Source: Caprimulgus europaeus
Taxonomy: Eukaryota; Chordata; Aves; Caprimulgiformes; Caprimulgidae
Assembly: GCA_907165065.1 (NCBI GenBank)
Contig: OU015529.1
Span: 6,435,054-6,499,053, forward strand
Direction of reading: 5' to 3'
DNA: 64,000 nt
The position numbers and the translations under genes were made by a program. Under the pieces are notes generated by a model that saw nothing but the letters and a program-made list of their open reading frames with translations, was not told where the DNA came from and searched no databases. Below, piece after piece: positions 41,724 through 51,417 of the stretch (within the stretch, counting starts at the first letter, position 1; the number at the start of each line of letters is the position of its first letter).

Positions 41724-44700
41724 AATGCCAATTTGGATTACTACTTTTAATATTCTTTGTCCCACCCCCAGACCTTGCACCTTCAGACTAGCAAAATGTG
41801 AAGTCTTTCAACTTCCAGCAACAAATGAAAACATTGTTATGTTATCAATATTCTTCTCATAAAAAAATCCCATATTGAAACCAAAACACAATGCTTTCTG
41901 GCTACTAAAAAGAAACCTAGCTCTGTCCCAGCCAAAAACCAGGACACAGGTTCATTTTAGATCCTTCTTGTCTCTCTCCACCATGAGATATTATCAAGTT
42001 ATCTTTCTGCAGTACGTGCAGATAGCAGCTGCACTTTCTCTTTGCTTGCTGGTACCAGGTACTATGAAAAGTTGCACTGGGCTGAGCAATACACTTTAAA
42101 CCATAAGCCCAACAAATGAGGAAGTCCAGTCTAAGCATGACCAGCTCATTAAGTGAGCTAGACCCAGGAAAGGGCCTAGAATTAAATTTCCCTTATCAGC
42201 CACATGGCAGATATGCTTTTAACCTGGCAGGAATGGGCTGTTCTGCAAGGGAGGAGATGGATTCAAGCTGGTTACATGACACAACAGGAGTGGCTACGCA
42301 GCCCTAGTGCCACACATCCAGGTGACAAGAGCACCTGGCCCTCACTTACCTGTGCCTTTCTTTCCCTTCACACAAGTTATAATTGGATAAGAGACAGTAA
42401 CATTCACCTGAGTGTTGTGAAGTGTCATGGACATTTGCAAAGCACTAGCAGAGCTTAAGATGAAAGGTCTCATCGTAAGGAAACATGCTGGTGATCAGAA
42501 CCCAGGAGGAGAGTCGCTGAACAGCAACCCTGGTGTGTAATAGGCCTCCAGGGAACCTATTAGAGAGCCTAGCAATTAAAGAAATTCATCACCCTTCTGT
42601 CTCACACCACTTAGTTATTCTAATGCCACGCATAATGAAGACCAAGGAAAGGACAGAAAACAAGGAACCATTCTGATAAAAGTTTTCTTTCAATCCCACC
42701 AAGCCTGGGGAAGCAGGTAATGTTTCTCACAGACTGCATTACTCACCAAATAGCCAACACTTGAAATACCACCTTGTAGCTCGGGTGGAAAAGCAAAGAA
42801 GCTGGCAGGTCTGTACTGTTAACAGCAACCAGAACAGATGGAACCCATCAGCCCATCACAGGAACCCACCCAGGGCCACATGCACCCCCCTGCACAGCAC
42901 AGAGAGATACGTCCAAGTGCCCAAACACCTTACACGGAGGTGAGAATCCAGGTCATACCTAAGGATAGCAGAGGATAAATTAACAGAACAAATGGCAATA
43001 AAGGACAGGGCTGACACAATAATTAAATGTTTCTTACAGAGTCATCAGCCTTCCCTTGAAGTTGCCCTTCCAGAGTGACTCCTCCCATAACCCTCACCTT
43101 TGCTCTAACAGTGAGACACACAGGGCCATACCAGTCAGTGGGCTGAACTGGGAGCCAGCCACTCTGCCTGGTATATTATCCCAGCCACAGGTACAGAATT
43201 AGGTTTCTACCTAAATTTTTGTTTCTTATTACTTCTTAAAACTTTCACAAAGGGAGGCTAGTGGGGAACTCACACTTTCTAAAAGAGCTCAGTTCACAGG
43301 GTGAGCAAAAGGTAAAGAGTTGGTGGATAAAATAGCAGAGCAAAATCTATAGAGGATTAAACTACACCTGCACTTCAACTGCAGATCCTTCCCCACCTGC
43401 CCAGAAAGAGCCCAGCAGCAGCCCAATAACTGCAGAGTTTTCCTAGGATAGTAGTAAATTTAACTGTGAAATATTTACACATAACTTATTTTGCAGATTC
43501 TAAAGTCAAACTACAGCTACTCAGCCTGGTCCCTGCATACTCAAACCAACAAACCACATCCAGCCCTGCCCTGGGACTAGGAAACAGCCAAACAAATGCA
43601 ATGATCAACCCAACAAAAAACATGGGCACACGCATACACACAGCCTGGTCACATCCAAGGCAGCAAATACCATATCAGCTTCCAAGTAACATTTCAGGAA
43701 TTATTTTATTTCCATGAAATTGAAAATATTAACAAGTAAGAACACTAACCTCTTTCCATCTGGGCAATTTAGACCCTCCTGCTCCTTCCAGGCAATCAGC
43801 TACTTCTCTACTTCTCTAAAAGACTTTTAAATCAGCTGCTGGGAATCAGGGTTAATTGCTGATTTCAAGCTTTCACCTTGCCACCAAGTCTGGCACACAA
43901 GCTAAACACACCAGAGCCTCAGGTTTGAGTAGGGAATGTCTTCTGTCTCAGAGATTGCTTATTGCTTGTGTTACTGTGATTTGGCTTTTGATTTCTGGAT
44001 TAAAAGCTTTTCTTACATCAGATATCTTTTCACTTATATTTACCAAATCCACAGGTTTGAACTAACTTTATTACATGTACTATACTATTTATGCTCTGTC
44101 TCAGAAATACTGGCTCTTAGTCTGGGGAGGAAACTGCTCAACATTGATGCCACGAACTGAAGGGTGACTGCACTACACCAAGGCAGCAATAGCAATAACT
44201 TCATGAAATTCTAATGCTGTTCTCTATTTTTACCAATAAATAGGAGCAACTATTGCTTAAAGTAATAAGTATTCACAAAGAAGTTGCTCACACACATCAT
44301 TGCCTTCAAAAGCACCCACTTCCTAAAAAAGAAGAGAAAGAATAGCATCATCATTGGAAAAGCAGTTTCAAAAGAATTAATGTATTTGGCATGGCAGACA
44401 CACTGCTGCTTTAATTTGGTTTTGACATCCACACAAACGAGTCTGTTAAAAGATGAAGCAGGCATAAAATGGCATAGTGCTTTCTTGAATAAAAACTTAT
44501 AACAAAGGTGGTATTTAGGTTTCCATTTCTTTTTCTCATGCTATCAGCTGTAAGCCTTTCCAAGCGTCAATCACTAGGAATTGAAATTATTAGAAACAAT
44601 TTCACTGAAAGCCTCCAGAACTCTTACCAAGATGTAAGAGAAGGCAGAGTCTGTCCTGAAGCAAATGACATTTGCTTGAAATCGTTCAGAGTTACAAGGT

Positions 44701-44993
44701 TCATTATAAGTTTTTAAGCACTTCTATAGTTACGAAAAAACAATAAAGAAGTTGAAGTTTTACTGCAGGCTTTGCCTTTCTATTTCACACAATCAAAGTG
44801 GGTCCCATTTTCGACTTCTTGGAACAGAAAATTACTTTTTAAGCCAAACTTTTCAGTGTTACAATTTGTGCCTTGTTTAGAAATAACTTTTAGCAAGTTT
44901 TTTCAACAACAGAAGAAAATCAAAGTTACTCTATACAAGATATTCTGGGAAGATTATTTTTTCTTACAAAATTTATTAGAATAACGTGCTTTA

Positions 44994-45050
44994 AAAAAAC
45001 CCAACCAAATAAAAAACAAACAAAACAAACAAAAAAAAAAAAACCACCAG
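44994..45050. repeat. A/C-rich low-complexity tract
   Basis: A runs are broken by CCC, CC and (CAAA)n and include a run of 13 A. Same class as the other A/C-rich tracts in this window. Confidence 0.7.
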
Positions 45051-45412
45051 CCTTGCCATGCAGAACTTTTGATGCCTTTGAGTTTGAAAGCCATACTTAC
45101 AAGAACAAGCCTGTGAGTATTAAAGACAAGTTTCCCAGCATGTTTTAGATGCTTAGATTTGTCATCCAGACCATTTTACTTCCAGTATTGGATAATGTAT
45201 CAAAGAATGCAAGGTGGAAAGGTTTCTGAGAATCTACAATACAACAATTGTGTGCAGCACTGTCGTGAATACATAAAGGCAAACCAAATAAATGTAGTGG
45301 AAAAACATTCCTAAAAGTGTTTCAAATCTCACATTGCATTTGAATTACTGGAAGATGCTGTGGGAAGCACAGCTGGCTTTGTACTTGCATACTGATGGTT
45401 ATATCAAAAGGA

Positions 45413-45427
45413 TTTTTTTTTTTTTTT
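45413..45427. repeat. Poly(T) run of 15
   Basis: Fifteen uninterrupted T. No retrocopy was recognised on either side. Confidence 0.9.
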
Positions 45428-45880
45428 GCTGAATAGATTATATTTTGTCTATTTTAAGCAAGTGGTTGTATTTATATTAGATATTTTTAAGTGATTACCT
45501 TATAGGACCATGTAACTCGCTTCAACTTTTGCCTTGATTGCATAGATCAGCAGTTATTTTAATTTAAGTGGAAAAGATTCTGACTTGAGACAAACAGGGT
45601 AAAATATCTGTCAGCTGAACCATCTAAAATGTAACCTTAAAAGCTCCATATTTTTCAGTCTGACATTTCTGTTTACTTCAGTGGAGAAAGTTTTTGCTCT
45701 TTAATCCCATTAGCCCCACTGAAATAGCACCATCTGAACCAGTCAGAGCTAAATGAGCAGCTCCACTGGTGATGCTCAGCTGTGTGACCCACTGGATGTG
45801 CTGGTGAACTATCTGAGCAATGCTGCTCTTTAATGACTCACACAGAAAACAGAGAGGGAAAGCATAACTGCTTTCCACTG

Positions 45881-45905
45881 ATCTCTCCCTCAACCTGGGA
45901 GAGAT
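45881..45905. repeat. Perfect 9-base hairpin next to CR1
   Basis: The arms atctctccc (45881-45889) and gggagagat (45897-45905) are exact reverse complements around a 7-base loop. It lies directly upstream of where clear CR1 similarity begins. Confidence 0.7.
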
Positions 45906-45914
45906 TGCTGGGAC

Positions 45915-46074
45915 AAGTTGTGGTGTTCCCTCTCTGGAAGTGTTGAAGACCAGGTTGGACGAGGCTTTGAGCAACCTGGTCTAGCAGAAGGTGTCCCTGC
46001 TGATGGCAGGGGGGTTGGAACTGGATGAGCTTTAAAGTCCCTTCCAACCCAAACCACTCTGTGATTCTATGATT
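45915..46074 (+). mobile_element. CR1 retrotransposon, 3' end
   Basis: About 160 bases of CR1 3' end. The order of blocks is the same as in the copies at 27034-27537 and 55010-55546: gttgtgg, ctggaagtgtt, aggttgga, the caacctggtctag block, gtccctgctgatggcagggg, ggttggaactggatgagctt, and the terminal ctgtgattctatgat. It shares the ctgatggcag form with those two copies. Similarity upstream of about 45915 becomes doubtful, so the left border is approximate. It has no coding capacity. Confidence 0.9.
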
Positions 46075-47434
46075 TGCAAACCCTGTTCTCAGGACTGGCA
46101 GCTGGAATAAAATTCCTTTCCTAGGATGTGTTGGTTACCAGCATGTGTGACCAACAGGAGTGACCCTGTGGTCACTGGGCCAGGAAGGAACTGGGGAGCA
46201 GAGGTGAACGCTGGTTCAGAGGAGGAAGGACCATGAGGGGGGCTGAGAAGCAGTTGATTCTGCATGGGTTTGGAGAAGGTGTAGTGACGCATGAGCAAGA
46301 TGTTTCAAAGAACAACAACACGCTTTTTATTCTTTCTCCATAGGCTTCCAAGATTTTCAAATGAAGTGTAAAAACAATCCTCTCTGTTTTGCAAAATAAT
46401 TTTTCTTTCTTTTGTCTATTTTTGTCTTCTAAACTACAAATGAGGACAAAACTACCAAGTTGGTGCTGAAAGAGAAACAGCAGCAGCACGGAGGAAGGGC
46501 TAATGCCACGTCCAGAACCCACCTTCTGCTCTTCCTGTGTTCAGTACATTAATTAACCTTTCCAAAGCTGTGACATGGATATTCACACTATTAAACTCAC
46601 ATGCCATGGTCCAACACTCTTCAGTTTTTCCATTTCAATCCATCACACTTCTTATCCCATCAGAGTGATTTACGTTCCAGTTTCCTTGTTTTTTTCCAAT
46701 CAGGTTTCAACTAAGTTGACCACTTAGTCACTAACCCTGATACAGTATCTAGCAATGGAAAAAATGGAATACTTTGTCTAAACAATCTGTGCAAGTACAT
46801 GTCATGTAAGTAGATTATTTTAGTTGGAACAAACAGTTTTTAAAAGATATATTTATCAGTTTCTTAGGTGAAGGCTAAAGATTTAATAACATAGAAACTG
46901 TGTTGATATTCCAGGTAAAATCATGTTTTCCTTTGTGCCAGTCTAGCTCTTTCCTCAGCTGCAGTAACAGTAACAACAACAGATTCGGTCCCTTAAACAC
47001 TGCCTGACTGCTGGAGACCCAGAGCTTGCTTCCACAGATGTCTGGCCACTGGACACCCTAAATCTAGATGTTTAGACACTCTGTGTGGCACAGTCCTATG
47101 GGCCACGGTGGGACTACAGAAGTCTTTTGCCACAAGACTTCTCCTGATCAGTCTCTCTCTTTGCTTGTGTCCAGGAGTACACAAGAAGCAAATGTCCCTG
47201 CTGAGCTGCTGGCAGCTGTTCTCCGTGGCTTATGCCATCAATAACCATCTATCAGTAGCAATTTTATAGTTAAGATTACAGCTAATTATCTCAGAAAAGT
47301 GTGATTTGACTTGTGTGCCCTCCTTTACCTGCTGTAAAAGTGCCCCTTTGCCAAGTGAGAATCGGGGCAGGGGTGGCTCAGATAAACATCGGTGAGAAGT
47401 GTATTCAAAAAAGAGATTATTGCTTTCATAATAG
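46075..47434. other. Non-coding DNA between two CR1 copies
   Basis: No gene was recognised. A 7-base hairpin (agtgacc at 46159-46165, ggtcact at 46170-46176) lies near the left end. The stretches at about 46.1-46.3 and 47.0-47.4 kb are less AT-rich than the rest. The second abuts the 3'-truncated CR1 and might itself be part of an unrecognised element. Open frames of 104-116 codons on the minus strand resemble nothing known to me. Confidence 0.45.
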
Positions 47435-47940
47435 CAACCAGTCCAATCCCCAATCCCCCTGCCAAAGCAGGAACACCTACATGAGATCACACAGGAAGGC
47501 GTCCAGGCGGGTCTTGAATGTCTCCAGAGAAGGAGACTCCACACCCTCCCTGGGCAGCCTGTCCCAGTGCTCTGTCACCCTCCCTGTAAAGAAGTTTCTT
47601 CTCAAATCCAAGTGGAACCTCCTGTGTTCCAGCTCACACCCATTACCCCTTGTCCTATCATTGGGCACCACTGTGAAGAGCCTGGCTCCATCCTCCTGAC
47701 ACTCACCCTTCATATATTTATAAACATTAATGAGGCCACTCCTCAGCCTCCTCTTCTCCAAGCTAAAGAGGCCCAGCTCCCTCAGCCTTTCCTCATTAGG
47801 GAGATGTTCCACTCCCTTCATCATCTTGGTGGCTCTGTGCTGGACTCTCTCAAGCAGTTCCCTGTCCTTCTTGAACTGTGGAGCCCAGAACTGGACACAA
47901 TATTCCAGATGTGGCCTCACCAGGACAGAGTAGAGAGTAA
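47435..47940 (-). mobile_element. CR1 retrotransposon fragment with preserved ORF2 end, minus strand
   Basis: About 0.5 kb of CR1 on the minus strand. It covers the tail of ORF2 and the first bases of the 3' untranslated part (gtaggtgttcctgctttggc, then ggcagggggattgg). The expected last 40-50 bases, including the gatgatct block and the terminal ATTCTATG repeats, are not visible; similarity fades after ggattggact. Loss of the 3' end is unusual for CR1, whose copies normally keep the 3' end and lose the 5' end. This points to a later deletion, an overlying insertion or heavy decay. The coding part is given as a separate entry. The 5' border near 47935-47940 is where [13 protein letters not shown] begins. 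The plus-strand frames 47313-47699 and 47567-47983 are antisense shadows. Confidence 0.93.
47477..47940 (-). pseudogene. CR1 ORF2 C-terminal remnant, about 152 codons
   Basis: In the CR1 element this is the C-terminal part of ORF2, the endonuclease/reverse transcriptase protein that copies CR1 RNA into the genome. The fragment lies beyond the reverse transcriptase catalytic core, so the active-site aspartates are not in it and it cannot act alone. Recognisable family blocks in order are [76 protein letters not shown] and the end [17 protein letters not shown] before the stop at 47477-47479. The open frame extends upstream to an ATG at 48007, but the first 24 residues are outside CR1 similarity, so that ATG is accidental. 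No frameshift or stop interrupts the 152 codons, which suggests a fairly young or slowly decaying copy. Confidence 0.88.
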
Positions 47941-50863
47941 AAGGATGGTAAGAGACCAGATTAGAGAAGTAAATATTGCATGAAACATGTCTCTTCACGT
48001 TCTTCATGAGAAAATAGGCATTTGATTATATACATATACACACACAGCATTAGTGCTCCCTTTCTCTTTTTAGCAGCTGTCACCTCTCATGACATGTTCT
48101 GAGAATTTGTCTTGTAAATATGAGTGAGAAGAAAAGCTTTCATGAGTTATTGCTAGTGAGTATCCAGGAAAGAGGTCTGCTCTCGTGTAGAGAAGTCTCA
48201 GCAATCCTGATAGCTCAAATGCACACAGTATAAAGTCAGCAGCATTAAAGGGAGAAAAGCTATTCCTGACAGAGAGAAACGTGTCTGGAACTCTGAGTAA
48301 CCCACTTGTAGTTCAGCAGCTGACTTATTTCAGATGCAAACCATTTCTCCTGTGACAGATGATATATGTGAGCAAGCACTAATGACAGTGACAAGGTAGG
48401 TGAGGGATGACTCCACTCTTACTGTCCAAACTCCAGATTTTAGCCCACATCTTTGATCTGTGTGCCCGGCTGAGAAGTGCTGTAAATCTGCATGGCTGCA
48501 GAGAAGCCTACATAGCAAACTCAAATAAGCTAAAAGGCTTGGCCAATTAGTCTTTAAATAAGCTTTCATAGAGTAGGAAAAGAGTAGTTGGGCAAGATGT
48601 TAATTTGAAGTAGTTTTCATCTATGTGTATATACATTGCTGACAGGAAAGAGGACAGCATAGAACTAATAAAAAGGAAAAATATTAAGCGGGGAAAAGGA
48701 AGAGGAAAAAAGGGTAAAAATGGTTTTAATGTAGTAAGTTCTATCATGCAGAGTTGAAAAGTCAGACTGTGAAAAGCCAATTAGTGCATCGAATATGAAA
48801 AGCACACAAATTAAGCAAAAGGAAGATCATCAAAGAGCTGAAATATGGATGTTCCCAGCATGCAGACATACAGGAATTTCAGTTGAGTATTTAAGAAAAT
48901 GTTTTTAATAGAAATGAAATCCAGTGAGAATTCAGCAAAAATCAGCCTGTAACGGCCAAATTGTAGACTGAGAAACCAAAGTATGAAAGCCAAATCTTTA
49001 CATAGTATCCAACATTGACAAGACACTTTAGGATTGAGTTTATGAGGTCCTGTGCCGTAAGCACCACAACTTCAAAAGCTGATTTCCTACCTGATGCATC
49101 TTTTTATGTAATCTCTTCTGTTCTTGGAGTGTTAATGAGCAAAAAGCTGGATTCTAGTATAGTTCTGTAATACTAGAACAAAACATAAGGACCAACATCA
49201 GTATTCATATTTGCAATTATTAACAAATGTCTTGAAAATAATCTCTCCTATTAACCAACTTGTGTGTTTGTTGTGGTTTGTATACAGTGAGAACTACTTT
49301 AATAGAAATATTAAATTAGTAAGTGACCTTTCTGCATTTAGAGTGGTCATCTGGCTTTTATTCAACGGAGATCAAACAGAGAGGGTTTTTGCTGTCCTCT
49401 CACATCTGGATAAAGGAAACAAGCAATATAGGATGCTTTCAAAATATTACAACTGGAAACAAAAAGTTGCTCACGTTTCTAGCAATTACTGACAAAACTG
49501 GGCTTTAAAATCTCCATATATCATGAGAAAGTATATTGGCAAAATAATTACACTGAGATATGAGAACCTGGAATTAAGCAATATAGGTGCTTCCTGCAGG
49601 CTAAATGAACTTGAGTGTTGACAGGTCAGCAACAGCTCTTGCTGTAGCTCTGCTTCCAGTAGGAACATAATGGTTAATCTCTGCAACCAGCACAGCATAT
49701 GGTGACCAGCTAGTTTTGTCAGTCTTTTGGGTAATCTTGGCATAAGAGCCTTCTGGGGGACAGTTATGAAAGATTTTGGGATTGACAAAACAGACAAAAA
49801 ACCACTTGTGCAGGAATTGATAATCAGTGTTTAAAGCTTGCCTATTACTCCATCTGCTGAAGTCTTGGTGGAACAATTATGCAGAGGAATCATCCAAGTA
49901 ATCACAGCAAGGAAGCGACATTCCCCCCTCTTTTTTTTTTTTTTTTTTTTGCATTGATGCATTTTACATTTCAATGGTTCAAAAACATTTTTATGCAGCA
50001 CATGTTTTGCATAGTTTAAAGCTGCATTTCTGAATCAATGTGTTTAATATCAGAAGGGAAAGTATTTGAAATGTGGAGACAACATTAGGATGTTCAATTC
50101 CATCTCATTTTTTGAAGCATTGAGAAAAAGTTTAAGGATGAAATCAAGTATAACATTACTTAACATGAGTACTTTATATTTCTTGAGGCAGTCAGTACCT
50201 CAAGCTAATGTCAAGGCAACATCCAGGATTCTTGTTGAGTTTAAGTTGATACTTTGGTTCAGTCATTATGCCAACATGCCAAAGTGTGGCATGTCTGGTT
50301 TTTGTATGAGGATTTGTCCTCTTAAATAATAAAATTTCTACAGTTAGAGGTTAGTTTTGCAATGTGTATTCATAGCACTGTAAATACTAAATAGCTAAGA
50401 AACCTAAGCACTCATCTTAATCTTTGGGATGTTTTATTTTTTAATGTTTAATCTTTGTGGATGTAACTGCTACCAAAGGTTTTGCCCAAACTTCTAGATT
50501 AAGACTGACCTGTGTGGCTAAAATCTACTGTACCTTCCTTCCAAGAAGTTAGTGTTTAAAATTCTAATTTACAATTTTATAATTCATTTTCTATCACTTG
50601 TATCCTGAAAATAAAAACTGGAAGCAAAAACTACCCTTATACTTCCAACTTGAACTCTATGAAAGTAAAACCACCTTTAGTACTGCCTGCAATTATCAGA
50701 ACAATTTTGCAATTAACTTGAACCAATCTTAAGAGCAACCTCACCCAAACTTCTGCTATCAAAGCTACTAGAACTACTGAAGACCAGAATAGTTTCCATG
50801 ACAAGAAATCTGCCAGCAGCTTTCTGTGCTATTAGGCAACAGTTATAAAATCAGATGGCAAGA
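47941..50863. other. Unique non-coding DNA with a poly(T) run, no gene recognised
   Basis: AT-rich sequence with frames of up to 103 codons on both strands, none recognisable. It contains a 20-base poly(T) run at 49931-49950 (listed separately). No dispersed repeat could be named. Confidence 0.55.
49931..49950. repeat. Poly(T) run of 20
   Basis: Twenty uninterrupted T follow CCCCCCTC. On the minus strand this is a poly(A). No AATAAA lies within the next 30 bases on the minus-strand 5' side, and no retrocopy is recognised. Confidence 0.93.
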
Positions 50864-51417
50864 TGTCTTAGTTTTGCTGGGATAGAATCATGGAATTAAT
50901 TCTCTGTCAGAAAAGCTGCATTTTTAAGAAGAGTGTAGCACCCAATTTCATGAGAGCAATGTTGATAAGACTCTTTGTTCTAGTTTGTGGCCAGCCATGG
51001 CATGTAGGTTTCCATAGAGATCAAGGTCTTTAGCAGTTTAGAGTCAGCCAGATGCTAAGGCAAGGAGTTAAAGCTGGGGCAGCTGACCCAAGCCAGCCAA
51101 GAGCAGTATTCCATACCAGAAACCTCATGCTTACTGTAAACTGGAAAGTTTGCAAGGGACAACCCTCTTCCTCAATGGCCCTCATCCCTGGAGGGTCTCA
51201 TCCATCATTATGCTCCCAAGACCTGCTCTCCTGCTTTTTGTGACCACCACATTTTTGTCATCTGAGTATAACTTAGCGTATTTTATATTAGTATTAATAT
51301 TAGTTCTTCTTATTATTTGATTAAATCTGTTTTAATTTCAACCCACAGGTCTCCTTTCTCTTTCCAGTTCCCCTTCCCATGTGGAGAGGAGCCAGAACAA
51401 CTGACTAAACCAAGACA
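50864..51417 (+). mobile_element. Solo LTR of an avian endogenous retrovirus (ERVL-like), plus strand
   Basis: A complete 554-base LTR beginning TGTCTTAGTTTTGCTGGGAT and ending CTAAACCAAGACA, near-perfect inverted termini. The 5 flanking bases are identical, CAAGA at 50859-50863 and at 51418-51422, a perfect target-site duplication. Shared marks with the LTR at 41366-41946 are the start GTTTTG-CTGGGA-AGA, aatgttgataa, agctgacccaa (family block), a tattccatacc block, catgcttactgtaaactgg in the place where the core promoter usually lies, an ATT-rich stretch with an ATTAAA polyadenylation signal at 51320-51325, and ttcaacccacaggtctcctt. No gag or pol flanks it, so it is a solo LTR from recombination. 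Any remaining promoter activity on neighbouring DNA is untested. It is more diverged from the recalled family pattern than the other copy. Confidence 0.88.

Larger units (their letters stand above)
41366..41946 (-). mobile_element. Solo LTR of an avian endogenous retrovirus (ERVL-like), minus strand
   Basis: A complete 581-base LTR. Read on the minus strand it begins TGTCCTGGTTTTTGGCTGGG and ends CAGCACA; the two ends are near-matching inverted termini (TG...CA). The 5 bases on each side are identical, CAGGT at 41361-41365 and at 41947-41951, a perfect target-site duplication. Family hallmarks in minus-strand order are aatattgataac, gatattccatat, catgctcagtat, a long ATT-rich stretch, the tctcaacctacaagtctcc block, and gagtgagcgagcggctgtg near the 3' end. 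A 5-base duplication fits class III (ERVL-type) elements. No internal gag or pol is present beside it, so a provirus was reduced to one LTR by recombination between its two LTRs. Two short internal duplications are listed separately. Family naming rests on recalled motifs; the borders rest on the sequence. Confidence 0.88.
41947..45914. other. Non-coding DNA between LTR and CR1, no gene recognised
   Basis: 41.95-43.5 kb is less AT-rich than most of the window and holds open frames of up to 84 codons on the plus strand, none like a known protein. The remainder is AT-rich and ends in an A/C-rich tract (45.0 kb) and a T15 run (45.41 kb). No retroviral internal sequence was recognised next to the solo LTR. 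A perfect 9-base hairpin at 45881-45905 precedes the next CR1. Confidence 0.5.

Noticed and set aside
41952-42600. Possible internal retroviral sequence beside the minus-strand LTR
   Set aside because: The perfect CAGGT duplication immediately bounds the LTR on both sides, so adjoining DNA is pre-insertion flank. No retroviral protein pattern is visible in it.
47313-47983. Plus-strand frames of 128 and 138 codons
   Set aside because: They are antisense to the minus-strand CR1 ORF2 remnant, which carries the recognisable protein blocks.
47936-48007. ATG at 48007 as the start of a 176-residue gene
   Set aside because: The first 24 residues have no similarity to CR1, and the element is 5'-truncated at this point. 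The ATG is upstream flank in frame by chance.
51052-51243. 63-codon frame inside the plus-strand LTR
   Set aside because: It lies wholly in LTR sequence with no counterpart in retroviral coding regions, and its length is expected by chance.
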